From Ramlibacter sp. (lineage in GTDB: Bacteria; Pseudomonadota; Gammaproteobacteria; Burkholderiales; Burkholderiaceae_C), in assembly GCA_019635435.1 (NCBI GenBank), contig JAHBZM010000001.1, forward strand, positions 1,240,001 to 1,304,000: a stretch of 64,000 nt of DNA, read 5' to 3'. Positions within the stretch are counted from its first letter, which is position 1, and each line of letters starts with the position of its first letter. Below the pieces are notes generated by a model. It had not been told where the DNA came from. It was given only the letters and a program-made list of their open reading frames with translations, and searched no databases. The translations under genes and the position numbers were made by a program. Below are positions 51,654 through 60,250 of the stretch, piece by piece.

Positions 51654-52733
51654 TTGATCTCTTTGGGGTCTTTGTTTAGCCGTCAACCCGCGCCGCTGCT
51701 GGGTTTGGACATCAGTTCGTCCAGCGTCAAGCTGGTGGAACTGGGTCGCGACAAGGGTGGCAACCTGGTGCTGGAGTGTTGCGCGATCGAGCCACTGGAG
51801 CGTGGCTGGATCACCGACGGCAATGTCGAGAAATTCGACGAGGTCGCCGAGGCCATGCGCCGGGTGGTCAAGAAAAGCGGCACGCGCACGCGCAATGTCG
51901 CGATGGCGCTGCCTCCGTCCGCGGTCATCACCAAGAAGATCATCCTGCCAGGCGGCCTGACGGACCAGGAATTGGAAATCCAGGTCGAAACCGAAGCCAA
52001 CCAGTACATCCCGTTTTCCCTGGACGAAGTGAGCCTGGACTTCTGTGTGGTGGGGCCCAGTGCAACGTCGGCCGGTGACGTGGAAGTTTTGATCGCCGCC
52101 TCGCGCAAGGAAAAGGTCCAGGATCGCCAGGGTCTCGCGGAGGCCGCGGGCCTGAAGCCGGTGATCGTCGATGTGGAATCCTATTCATCGCGGCTGGCGG
52201 CGGGCCGGCTGATCGAGAATCTGCCGAACAAGGGCGTGGACACCATGGTCGCCCTGTTTGAAGTCGGTGCCTTCACCACCAGCATGCAGGTGATCTCGAA
52301 CGACGAGGTGCTCTATGACCGTGATCAGGCATTCGGTGGCGCGCAACTGACCCAGTTGATCGTTCGCCAGTATGGATTCTCGGCCGAGGAAGCCGAGACC
52401 AAGAAGCGCAATGGCGATCTGCCCGAGGACTATGAATCCGGCGTGCTCAAGCCGTTTGTGGAAAGCCTGGCCCAGGAAGTGGGGCGGGCGCTCCAGTTCT
52501 TCTTTACCAGCACGCCGCACAACAAGGTCGATTACATCCTCCTGGCTGGCGGGTCGGCTGCTTTGCCCGGGCTGACCGACGCCGTGACCCAGCAGACGTC
52601 GTTTGCCTGCACCCTCGCGGATCCGTTTGAAGGCATGCAGATTGGCGCGAACGTGCGCGAGAAAAAGATGCGGCGAGAGGCGCCGTCCTACCTGACCTCC
52701 TGCGGCCTCGCGATGCGGAGGTTTGTCCTGTGA
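51654..52733 (+). CDS. pilM: type IV pilus assembly protein PilM
   Basis: 359 residues if started at TTG 51654 (MISLGSLFSRQPAPLLGLD), with AGGGGAC upstream; TTG 51615 gives 13 more residues. LGLDISSSSVKLVELGRD is the actin-like phosphate loop, GAFTTSMQVISNDEVLYDRD and YILLAGGSAALPGLTDAV the other ATPase motifs. Cytoplasmic ATP-binding partner of the PilN tail in the alignment subcomplex. First gene of pilMNOPQ. Confidence 0.93.
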   Translation: MISLGSLFSRQPAPLLGLDISSSSVKLVELGRDKGGNLVLECCAIEPLERGWITDGNVEKFDEVAEAMRRVVKKSGTRTRNVAMALPPSAVITKKIILPGGLTDQELEIQVETEANQYIPFSLDEVSLDFCVVGPSATSAGDVEVLIAASRKEKVQDRQGLAEAAGLKPVIVDVESYSSRLAAGRLIENLPNKGVDTMVALFEVGAFTTSMQVISNDEVLYDRDQAFGGAQLTQLIVRQYGFSAEEAETKKRNGDLPEDYESGVLKPFVESLAQEVGRALQFFFTSTPHNKVDYILLAGGSAALPGLTDAVTQQTSFACTLADPFEGMQIGANVREKKMRREAPSYLTSCGLAMRRFVL

Positions 52734-53362
52734 TTCTCATCAACCTGCTCCCGCACCGCGAGGAGGCAAGAAAGCGCAAGCGGGAAGCCTTCTACGCCGC
52801 GCTTGGCGCTTCGGCGCTTGTTGGCGGCGTCATCGCAGGGGCCATCTTCCTCTGGTACCAAGCCCAGATTTCGACTCAGCAGGGGAAAAACCTGGTGTTG
52901 CAGAACGAGATCAAGCGGATGGAGGCGCAGATCAAGGACATCGCCAATCTTCAGGGTGAGATTGCCGCGCTGCGAGCCCGCCAGCAGGCGGTGGAGGACT
53001 TGCAAGCCGACCGCAACCTGCCCGTGCACCTGCTGAACGAATTGACCCGGCAACTGCCCGATGGTGTGTACATCACCAGCATGCGCCAGGAGAACCAAGC
53101 GGTTCTGATCCAGGGCGTTGCACAGTCCAATGAGCGCGTGTCCGAACTTCTGCGCAATCTGTCCAACAACAGCGACTGGCTCGCGCGGCCTGAACTGGTG
53201 GAAATTGTGGCTTCATCAATCGCCCTGGGACAGCGGGATCAGCGCAGGGTGTCGAACTTCAACATCCGCGTCAAGCTGGTGCGCGCGAGTGAGGTGAAAC
53301 GGGCGGCTGAGGCAGCGAGCGGCGCTGTTTCCCCGTCGGCTTCGTCCGGAACAAAGGGCTGA
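52730..53362 (+). CDS. pilN: type IV pilus assembly protein PilN
   Basis: 210 residues from GTG 52730, overlapping pilM by 4 bases. The conserved INLLPHREEARKRK motif at the start binds PilM; one membrane helix (LVGGVIAGAIFLWYQ), a coiled coil and a periplasmic ferredoxin-like domain (LPDGVYITSMRQENQAVLIQ) follow. Inner-membrane alignment subcomplex with PilO. Confidence 0.93.
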   Translation: MILINLLPHREEARKRKREAFYAALGASALVGGVIAGAIFLWYQAQISTQQGKNLVLQNEIKRMEAQIKDIANLQGEIAALRARQQAVEDLQADRNLPVHLLNELTRQLPDGVYITSMRQENQAVLIQGVAQSNERVSELLRNLSNNSDWLARPELVEIVASSIALGQRDQRRVSNFNIRVKLVRASEVKRAAEAASGAVSPSASSGTKG

Positions 53363-53366
53363 CCCG

Positions 53367-54041
53367 ATGGCGACAAAGAAGCTTCCCAATGTCGATTTCG
53401 CTGCCTTGCAGGAGCGAATCCAATCGCAGTTTCGCGGCCTGGATCCCAATGACCCGTCATCGTGGCCTGCTTTCCCGCGGTATGCGCTTTGCCTTGTCCT
53501 GATGGCTGCGATCGTGGTGGCCCTCTGGTTTGTCTGGCTCAATGGATCCGATGCGGAGCTCGAGAGCGAGCGCGGCAAGGAAACGCAGTTGCGCGAGGAC
53601 TACAAGAAGAAGCTCACGCAGGCGGTCAACCTGGATGCCTTGAAGAAGCAAAGGGAGCAGGTGCAGCAGTACGTCACCCAACTCGAAAAGCAATTGCCGA
53701 GCAAGGCTGAAATGGACGCTCTGCTGTCTGACATCAACCAGGCGGGCTTGGGTCGAAGCCTGCAGTTTGAGCTGTTTCGGCCAGGGCAAGTCAGTGTCAA
53801 GGAGTATTACGCGGAATTGCCCATTTCCATCCGCGTTGTTGGTCGTTACCACGACGTGGGTTCTTTTGCCTCCGATATCGCGAATCTTTCCCGGATTGTG
53901 ACCCTGAACAACCTGACGATTGCTCCGAGTCGCGATGGAAACCTGACGATGGATGCAATTGCGAAGACGTTCCGCTATCTCGACTCGGACGAGGTTGCCG
54001 CACAGCGCAAATCCGCTGGGCCCAAGGGAGCGAAGAAATGA
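53367..54041 (+). CDS. pilO: type IV pilus assembly protein PilO
   Basis: 224 residues. N-terminal cytoplasmic tail, one membrane helix (YALCLVLMAAIVVALWFVWL), a coiled coil (EKQLPSKAEMDALLSDINQA) and the periplasmic fold (LQFELFRPGQVSVKEYYAEL, PISIRVVGRYHDVGSFASDI), which matches PilO. Starts 4 bases after pilN. Confidence 0.94.
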   Translation: MATKKLPNVDFAALQERIQSQFRGLDPNDPSSWPAFPRYALCLVLMAAIVVALWFVWLNGSDAELESERGKETQLREDYKKKLTQAVNLDALKKQREQVQQYVTQLEKQLPSKAEMDALLSDINQAGLGRSLQFELFRPGQVSVKEYYAELPISIRVVGRYHDVGSFASDIANLSRIVTLNNLTIAPSRDGNLTMDAIAKTFRYLDSDEVAAQRKSAGPKGAKK

Positions 54042-54577
54042 GGGCGCGCGTCTTTCTGGCTGCGAGCGTTGTCATCGCGCTGCATGGTTGCGGGTCCTCG
54101 GGCGAGGATGAGTTGCAGCAATGGATGAACGAGCAGCGCAGCCAGACCAAACCCAAAGTCCAGCCGATTCCCGAGCCAAAAAAATTCACGCCGCAGGCCT
54201 ACAACGGGGAGGCCCTGACGGATCCCTTCAGCAGTCTGAAGTTGACCCAGGCGCTCAAGCGGGAATCGTCGCAGGTGACGTCCAACGCCGGGTTGATTGC
54301 TCCGGAACTGGCGCGCCGCAAAGAAGCGCTGGAAGCCTATCCGCTCGACACCATGGCCATGGTTGGCAGCATCGTCAAGGGTGGGCAACCGGTGGCCCTG
54401 GTTCAGGTGGACAAGCTGCTGTATCAGGTCCGGACAGGGAATTACTTGGGACAAAACTATGGCCGGGTCATGAAAATTACAGAGACTGAGCTGACTTTGC
54501 GTGAAATTGTGCAGGATGCGGCAGGCGAATGGATAGAGCGTCCAGCCACGTTGCAACTGCTGGAGAGGTCAAAATGA
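54038..54577 (+). CDS. pilP: type IV pilus lipoprotein PilP
   Basis: 179 residues. Lipobox VIALHGCGSSGEDE (Cys about 14), disordered linker, then the folded HR domain (YPLDTMAMVGSIVKGGQPVA, LVQVDKLLYQVRTGNYLGQN, YGRVMKITETELTLREIV). It links PilN/PilO to the PilQ secretin. Overlaps pilO and pilQ by 4 bases each. Confidence 0.94.
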   Translation: MRARVFLAASVVIALHGCGSSGEDELQQWMNEQRSQTKPKVQPIPEPKKFTPQAYNGEALTDPFSSLKLTQALKRESSQVTSNAGLIAPELARRKEALEAYPLDTMAMVGSIVKGGQPVALVQVDKLLYQVRTGNYLGQNYGRVMKITETELTLREIVQDAAGEWIERPATLQLLERSK

Positions 54578-56709
54578 AAAATCGAAACGGAATGTTGTGG
54601 TGGTGGGTGCGCAAGGGATTGGCAATGTTGTCGATTGCCATGCTGCCGCTCGCTGCTTGGTCGCAGAATTCTGTGGAGGCCGTTACCGGGTCGATTCAGG
54701 GGGGCTCCGAGGTTGTCAGGATCGATTTTTCGAAGCCACTTGCGGCCATTCCCGCCGGGTTTGCGATTCAGGCGCCTGCCCGCATCGCCCTGGACTTTCC
54801 GGGCATCTCCAATGGGCTGGGGCGGTCGACGGTAGACATCAATCAGGGAAACCTGAAATCAATCAATGTGGTTCAAGCCGGAGAGCGTACCCGCCTGGTG
54901 CTGAACCTCAAGGCTTCGACGGCCTACAAGGCCCAGATTCAGGGTAAATCACTGCTGGTTCTTCTGGACCCCGTGCCAGTGGCCTCCACGACGCCTGCCA
55001 ATGGGGTGGCTTTTGCCGCCAGCGGAACTGGCGAGATCCTGCCGCTTCGTGATCTTGATTTCCGGCGCGGCCCGGACAGCTCCGGCCGCGTGATTGTGGA
55101 TCTTCTCAACAATCAGGTTGGAGTGGATATTCGGCAGCAAGGCCAGACTCTGGTTGTCGAATTCCTCAAGTCCTCCCTTCCCGAAGGACTCAGGCGGCGT
55201 CTTGACGTGTCCGACTTTGGCACGCCGATTCAATCGGTGACGACGTTCCAGGTCGGCGACCGGGTGCGGATTGTGATTGAACCCAAGGGCGCTTGGGAAC
55301 ACAGCGCCTATCAAAGCGACAACCAGTTTGTTGTCGAAGTACGTCCTCAGAAAATTGACCCGACCAAGTTGACACAAGGACCCGGTTTCAGCGGCGAAAA
55401 AATCACGCTGAGCTTTCAGAGCATTGAAGTCCGTTCCCTGCTTCAGGTGATTGCGGACTTCACCAACTTCAATATCGTCACCTCGGATTCGGTGACTGGC
55501 GCCGTGACCCTTCGCCTGAAAGATGTGCCATGGGATCAGGCGCTGGACATCATTCTGCAGGCCAAGGGGCTGGGCATGCGAAAGACGGGCAACGTCCTGT
55601 GGATCGCACCCAAGGATGAAATCGCTGCCAAGGAGAAGCTGGATCTGGAGTCCAAGGCTGCCATCCAGAATCTGGAGCCCCTTCGCACGCAGGCTTACCA
55701 GTTGAACTACACCAAGGCCGCGGAAGTCGCCGCGCAATTGACTGCTGGTGGTTCGGGTAGCGCGGCGAGCGCACGGATTCTCAGCACGCGGGGCAGCGTG
55801 ATTGCCGAGCCCAGAACCAACCAGCTCTTTGTGACAGACATCGGAAGCAAATTGGAGCAGGTGCAGCAGCTGATTGCAAAGCTTGACGTGGCAGTTCGCC
55901 AGGTGCTGATTGAAGCCAGAATTGTTGAGGCTTCCGATACCTTTGGAAAATCTCTAGGCGTACGGCTGGGAGGCAGTGATTTGAGGGGAATCCGGGGTGG
56001 TGATTCCGGTTATTCCGTTGGCGGCGGCAACAGAATAGCGCTGGGGGGCACGTATGACGCCGTTTCTGGAACGACAGGGGAGTCGTCAGCAACGTTGAAC
56101 ACGGTGAACACAAACTTTGTCAATTTGCCGGCAGTGGGTCAAGGTGGCTACAACGCAGCCAGTTTTGCAATCTCGCTCTTCAGTTCTGCTGCAAACCGAT
56201 TCCTGAATCTTGAACTGTCGGCTCTAGAGGCGGACGGACGGGGAAAACTTGTTTCAAGCCCTCGAATCGTTACGGCGGACCAAACCAAAGCCATGATCGA
56301 ACAGGGCACGGAGTTTCCCTATCAGCAGGCGACGTCAAGCGGCGCCACCGCCGTGGCTTTCAGGCGCGCCACGTTGAAACTCGAAGTGACGCCGCAAATC
56401 ACGCCCGAAGGCAATATCATTCTCGACCTCGACATCAACAAGGACAGCCGCGGCGAGACCACGGCGGCCGGGATCGCGATCAACACCAAGCACATCAAGA
56501 CACAGGTGCTTGTGGAGAACGGCGGTACTGTCGTCATCGGCGGCATTTTTGAGTTGAACGAGACAGAAAATGAGGCCAAGGTGCCGGTTCTGGGTGACCT
56601 CCCGGCCATTGGCAACCTGTTCAAGAGCAAGCAACGCTCCTCCAGCAAGCAGGAGGTCCTGGTTTTCATCACTCCGAAGATGATTTCGGATCGGGCCGCA
56701 GCGCGTTGA
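54574..56709 (+). CDS. pilQ: type IV pilus secretin PilQ
   Basis: 711 residues from ATG 54574. Signal peptide (LAMLSIAMLPLAAWSQ), AMIN domains (RIDFSKPLAAIPAGFAIQAP), N domain (ISLSFQSIEVRSLLQVI-like region) and the C-terminal secretin (VRQVLIEARIVEASDTFGKS, LVSSPRIVTADQTKAMIEQG, VGTVVIGG-like NGGTVVIGGIFE). Outer-membrane pore for the pilus. Last of the pil block before the Ig-like lipoprotein. Confidence 0.96.
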   Translation: MKNRNGMLWWWVRKGLAMLSIAMLPLAAWSQNSVEAVTGSIQGGSEVVRIDFSKPLAAIPAGFAIQAPARIALDFPGISNGLGRSTVDINQGNLKSINVVQAGERTRLVLNLKASTAYKAQIQGKSLLVLLDPVPVASTTPANGVAFAASGTGEILPLRDLDFRRGPDSSGRVIVDLLNNQVGVDIRQQGQTLVVEFLKSSLPEGLRRRLDVSDFGTPIQSVTTFQVGDRVRIVIEPKGAWEHSAYQSDNQFVVEVRPQKIDPTKLTQGPGFSGEKITLSFQSIEVRSLLQVIADFTNFNIVTSDSVTGAVTLRLKDVPWDQALDIILQAKGLGMRKTGNVLWIAPKDEIAAKEKLDLESKAAIQNLEPLRTQAYQLNYTKAAEVAAQLTAGGSGSAASARILSTRGSVIAEPRTNQLFVTDIGSKLEQVQQLIAKLDVAVRQVLIEARIVEASDTFGKSLGVRLGGSDLRGIRGGDSGYSVGGGNRIALGGTYDAVSGTTGESSATLNTVNTNFVNLPAVGQGGYNAASFAISLFSSAANRFLNLELSALEADGRGKLVSSPRIVTADQTKAMIEQGTEFPYQQATSSGATAVAFRRATLKLEVTPQITPEGNIILDLDINKDSRGETTAAGIAINTKHIKTQVLVENGGTVVIGGIFELNETENEAKVPVLGDLPAIGNLFKSKQRSSSKQEVLVFITPKMISDRAAAR

Positions 56710-56759
56710 GTGGGCGATTCGAAGGACGACGACAAGGGAATATAGAGGACTATCAGGCA

Positions 56760-58484
56760 ATGAAGAATTCCATAAATTTTTGGGCCGGCGTGGCCTTGGC
56801 GTTGTCACTCGCTGCATGCGGCGGAGGAGGGGGCAGTGCAGGCACGAGCACCTCGGGCGGGGGAACAAGCACTGGTGGGACAGCGACAGCTGCGGTATCC
56901 GACTTTGCCCTTTTTAGTGACAAGACTACGATGTCCAATTCGGGGCTGGACTCGGCGAAACTCACGGTGGTTGCAGTTGATTCAAACCGCAATACCGTGC
57001 CGGATGCCTCGGTGCTGGTAACCGCTGATCAGAATAGTGTATTTACACCCACGGCGGGTTCAAAAACCGATGCCTCCGGTGTCTATGCCGGTGTTTTGAC
57101 TATCGGAGGGGATAAGTCGGATCGGGACGTGACATTGGCCGTGACCATCAATGGAATTGTCAAAAAGACATCTGTTCGTGTGAGTGGCAGCAAACTTTCA
57201 CTGTCGGCATCACCCAGCGCGCCCTCACCGGGGCAGGTGGGTACAGTCACTGCGGTCCTGGTGGATGCATCAAGCAATCCAATTCGTGGTGTGTCCGTCG
57301 CATTGGGAGGCAATGTTCCCTCTTTGCAAGGCAAGTCCATAGTGACCGGTGCCGATGGAGTCGCTGTTTCAACATTCACGGCCCCTACCAATGCAGGTGT
57401 ATACACAATCAGCGCCCAAGGCGGTGGGGTCGGATCGGGTGACTACCAACTGCAGGTTTTTTCCACTTCCATTCCTCCGGCTGCCATACCTGCGGGGGCT
57501 TCCCCTTCCCTTGCGGCGTCGCCAAATGTTCTGGCGACCAATAGCCCTGGGTCCACAAGCAATCGGACGACGCTTCGGTTCTTGTTTCTTGATGCCAGCA
57601 ACAGGCCTGTCCAAAACGTCCGTGTCAGGTTTGTGGATCTGACAACCGGGTTGCCGACCGTGGGCTCGTCGATTGTCAGTGGGGCATCGACTCTCTACAC
57701 AGATGCCTCAGGAGCTGTCTCAACCCAGTACATTTCGGGACAAAATCCGAGTCCCACCAATGGCGTGCAGATCCGGGCATGCTATTCAGCGACAGATTTC
57801 GCCTCGCCTTCAGATTGTCCCGCGTCTACCAGTGCGTCTTTGACTGTGGCTGGTCAGGCTCTGGCTGTGTCGATCGGAGACGATAATCTGCTGATCAAGG
57901 GGCAGGGAACCTACATCAAGAAATTTGCGGTAACTGTTGCTGATTCGGCCGGCCGAGCCGTGGCTAATGCGCCTGTCGATATCTCCCTGGATTTGACCCA
58001 CTATGGGAAGTCGCCTATCTGGGGCGCCGGTAGCCTGGCAACAGTTCCACTGAGCCCCCTGGCGTCCAGTTCCTTTACGCGGACAGGAACTGTGGCTGGC
58101 GAAGAAGTCTCTGTGACCTTCAATTGGTGCCCAAATGAGGATACCAATCGCAATGGCATTGCCGATTTCGGCGAAAACGTCGATGGCAGCACGGATTCGA
58201 ACGGGCAGCCCACGCTGGAGCCCCGACGAAGCGATATGGTCATCAGCTACGAAACGCCCGCTGTGACCAGCACTGACGCCAGTGGGGTATTGGTGATCAA
58301 GGTGGAGTATTCGCAACGATTTGGTGGTTGGATCGCGTATAAGGTACGAGTTACCGCCAACGTCGCGGGTTCGCAGGGTCTGGCGGAACGAACATTTGTC
58401 ACCGATGTGCTTCAGGGCGATGTTTCCAACGGCTCATTCCTGACCCCCGCCTACGGTAGCAACAACTGCACCACGCCCAATTGA
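56760..58484 (+). CDS. Ig-like (Big_1-type) lipoprotein with EF-hand loop, between pilQ and aroK
   Basis: 574 residues from ATG 56760. Lipobox ALALSLAACGGGGG (Cys about 20), a Gly/Thr linker, then tandem bacterial Ig-like repeats: LTVVAVDSNRNTVPDASVLV, GTVTAVLVDASSNPIRGVSV, LFLDASNRPVQNVRVRFVD, FAVTVADSAGRAVANAPVDI. Residues 461-472 read DTNRNGIADFGE, a canonical 12-position calcium loop (D1, N3, N5, G6, D9, E12). The gene sits 50 bases after pilQ and 10 before aroK on one strand. A surface adhesin or pilus accessory is likely, not proven. Confidence 0.75.
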   Translation: MKNSINFWAGVALALSLAACGGGGGSAGTSTSGGGTSTGGTATAAVSDFALFSDKTTMSNSGLDSAKLTVVAVDSNRNTVPDASVLVTADQNSVFTPTAGSKTDASGVYAGVLTIGGDKSDRDVTLAVTINGIVKKTSVRVSGSKLSLSASPSAPSPGQVGTVTAVLVDASSNPIRGVSVALGGNVPSLQGKSIVTGADGVAVSTFTAPTNAGVYTISAQGGGVGSGDYQLQVFSTSIPPAAIPAGASPSLAASPNVLATNSPGSTSNRTTLRFLFLDASNRPVQNVRVRFVDLTTGLPTVGSSIVSGASTLYTDASGAVSTQYISGQNPSPTNGVQIRACYSATDFASPSDCPASTSASLTVAGQALAVSIGDDNLLIKGQGTYIKKFAVTVADSAGRAVANAPVDISLDLTHYGKSPIWGAGSLATVPLSPLASSSFTRTGTVAGEEVSVTFNWCPNEDTNRNGIADFGENVDGSTDSNGQPTLEPRRSDMVISYETPAVTSTDASGVLVIKVEYSQRFGGWIAYKVRVTANVAGSQGLAERTFVTDVLQGDVSNGSFLTPAYGSNNCTTPN

Positions 58485-58494
58485 TCTGTTCTAA

Positions 58495-59025
58495 GTGGAT
58501 CGGGCTCCCATTGTCCTGATTGGACTGCCAGGATCGGGGAAAACCACGGTGGGGCGCCAGCTGTCCAGGCGGCTGGCGCTTTCCTTTCATGATTCCGACC
58601 ACCTCATCGAGGAGCGGATCGGATGCTCCATACGCAGCTACTTCGACCAGCATGGCGAGGATGCCTTCCGGGACATTGAAGAGGCAGTGATCGCGGAAAT
58701 GATGACCCAGGCTGGCGCCGTGCTGTCCACCGGCGGTGGTGCCGTTCTGAGGGCTCCCAACCGGGCGGCCATGCGGCAGGGCCATGTTGTCTATCTTCGG
58801 GCGTCGCCTGAGGAATTGCACCGGCGGCTTCGCCATGATGTGAACCGCCCGCTGCTGCAGGTCGCGGATCCGCTGGGCCGCATGCGTGAACTCTATTCCG
58901 CGCGCGACCCGCTGTACTGTGAGACCGCGCATTTCCGGATAGACACCGGAAGAACCTCCCTGCAAACGCTGGTCAACAAGGTGGTCATGCAACTGGAGCT
59001 CGCCGGCGTCGTGCCCGCAGGTTGA
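58495..59025 (+). CDS. aroK: shikimate kinase
   Basis: 176 residues from GTG 58495. IVLIGLPGSGKTTVGRQLSR is Walker A, SFHDSDHLIEERIGCSI holds the shikimate Asp, VLSTGGGAVLRAP the Gly-rich substrate site and NRPLLQVADPLGRMRELYSA the lid Arg. It phosphorylates shikimate. A 24-base hairpin separates it from aroB. Confidence 0.96.
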   Translation: MDRAPIVLIGLPGSGKTTVGRQLSRRLALSFHDSDHLIEERIGCSIRSYFDQHGEDAFRDIEEAVIAEMMTQAGAVLSTGGGAVLRAPNRAAMRQGHVVYLRASPEELHRRLRHDVNRPLLQVADPLGRMRELYSARDPLYCETAHFRIDTGRTSLQTLVNKVVMQLELAGVVPAG

Positions 59026-59043
59026 CCGAACTCTCCGGGGGGA

Positions 59044-59067
59044 AGAGGCAGTTTCTCCATTGCCTCT
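59044..59067 (+). other. aroK-aroB intergenic hairpin
   Basis: AGAGGCA-GTTTCTCCAT-TGCCTCT is a perfect 7-bp stem in the 53-base gap, ending 11 bases before the aroB ATG. No T run follows. It may tune expression of aroB relative to aroK or mark an RNA processing site. Confidence 0.4.
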
Positions 59068-59078
59068 AAACTCCGGGG

Positions 59079-60188
59079 ATGTCCGTCGTTCTCTCCCCCT
59101 CCGATACCGTCCATCAGGTTTCCATCGATCTCCTTGATCGCAGCTATGCCATCACGATCGGCGAGGGCCTGCTGGGGGCGCCGTCTGTCTGGGCGGACCT
59201 GCCTCATTCCACGCATGCGCTGATCGTCAGCAACACCACGGTCGCGCCGCTGTATGCCGCGCAGTTGCGGGGCGCGATTGCCAACCGGCATGAACACGTG
59301 CATCTCGTATCGCTGCCCGATGGCGAGGAACACAAGCACTGGCAGACGCTGAACCTGATTTTTGATGCGCTGCTCAGCCATGGCTGCGACCGCAAGACCG
59401 TGATTTACGCGCTGGGGGGTGGCGTGGTGGGTGACATGAGCGGCTTCGCCGCCGCCTGCTACATGCGCGGCGTGCCATTTGTGCAGGTGCCGACCACATT
59501 GCTGGCCCAGGTGGACTCTTCCGTGGGTGGCAAGACGGCCATCAACCACCCGCTGGGCAAGAACATGATCGGGGCCTTCTACCAGCCGCTGGCGGTGGTG
59601 TGCGACCTGAACACGCTCGCGACGCTGCCCGCGCGCGAGATCAGCGCGGGTCTGGCCGAAGTCATCAAATACGGCCCGATTGCCGACATGGCATTTTTTG
59701 ACTGGATGGAAGCCAATCTCCACCGATTGCTGGCGCGGGATGTGGGCGCGCTGGCGCATGCGGTCAAGCGCAGCTGCGAAATCAAGGCCGCCGTCGTGGG
59801 GCAGGATGAGCGCGAAAGCGGCCTGCGCGCCATCCTGAACTTCGGCCATACCTTCGGGCATGCGATCGAGGCCGGCCTGGGCTACGGCCAGTGGCTGCAC
59901 GGCGAAGCCGTCGGTTGCGGGATGGTCATGGCGGCACATCTCTCCCAGCGTCTCGGCGGGGTCGATCAGGCTTTTGTTGAGCGGCTCACCCGTCTTGTGA
60001 GCGACGCAGGCCTTCCCGTGCGCGGCCCGCGACTGGGCGCCGGGCGCTACCTGGAGCTCATGAGGGTTGACAAGAAAGCCGAAGCTGGCGAGATCAAATT
60101 CGTGGTGATCGAGACGCCGGGCCGCGCCGTGGTGCGCAGCGCACCGGATGCGCTGGTGACCGCGGTTCTGGACGAGTGCTGCGGTTAG
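59079..60188 (+). CDS. aroB: 3-dehydroquinate synthase
   Basis: 369 residues. LPDGEEHKHWQTLNLIFDAL, YALGGGVVGDMSGFAAACYM (NAD loop), PTTLLAQVDSSVGGKTAINH, LGKNMIGAFYQP and FGHTFGHAIEAGLGYGQWLH with metal ligands are all conserved. Second step of the shikimate pathway, DAHP to 3-dehydroquinate. Confidence 0.97.
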   Translation: MSVVLSPSDTVHQVSIDLLDRSYAITIGEGLLGAPSVWADLPHSTHALIVSNTTVAPLYAAQLRGAIANRHEHVHLVSLPDGEEHKHWQTLNLIFDALLSHGCDRKTVIYALGGGVVGDMSGFAAACYMRGVPFVQVPTTLLAQVDSSVGGKTAINHPLGKNMIGAFYQPLAVVCDLNTLATLPAREISAGLAEVIKYGPIADMAFFDWMEANLHRLLARDVGALAHAVKRSCEIKAAVVGQDERESGLRAILNFGHTFGHAIEAGLGYGQWLHGEAVGCGMVMAAHLSQRLGGVDQAFVERLTRLVSDAGLPVRGPRLGAGRYLELMRVDKKAEAGEIKFVVIETPGRAVVRSAPDALVTAVLDECCG

Positions 60189-60198
60189 AGCGCTCCTC

Positions 60199-60247
60199 AA
60201 TTGATAGCGTTAGATGACCGTCTGGCAAGGACTACAGGCCTGTTTGG
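60199..60247 (+). repeat. dispersed repeat family 2, copy 4
   Basis: AATTGATAGCG, about 20 variable bases, then AGGACTACAGGCCTGTTTG. It fills most of the 62-base gap between aroB and dgt and ends 4 bases before the dgt ATG. Confidence 0.7.
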
Positions 60248-60250
60248 TTC

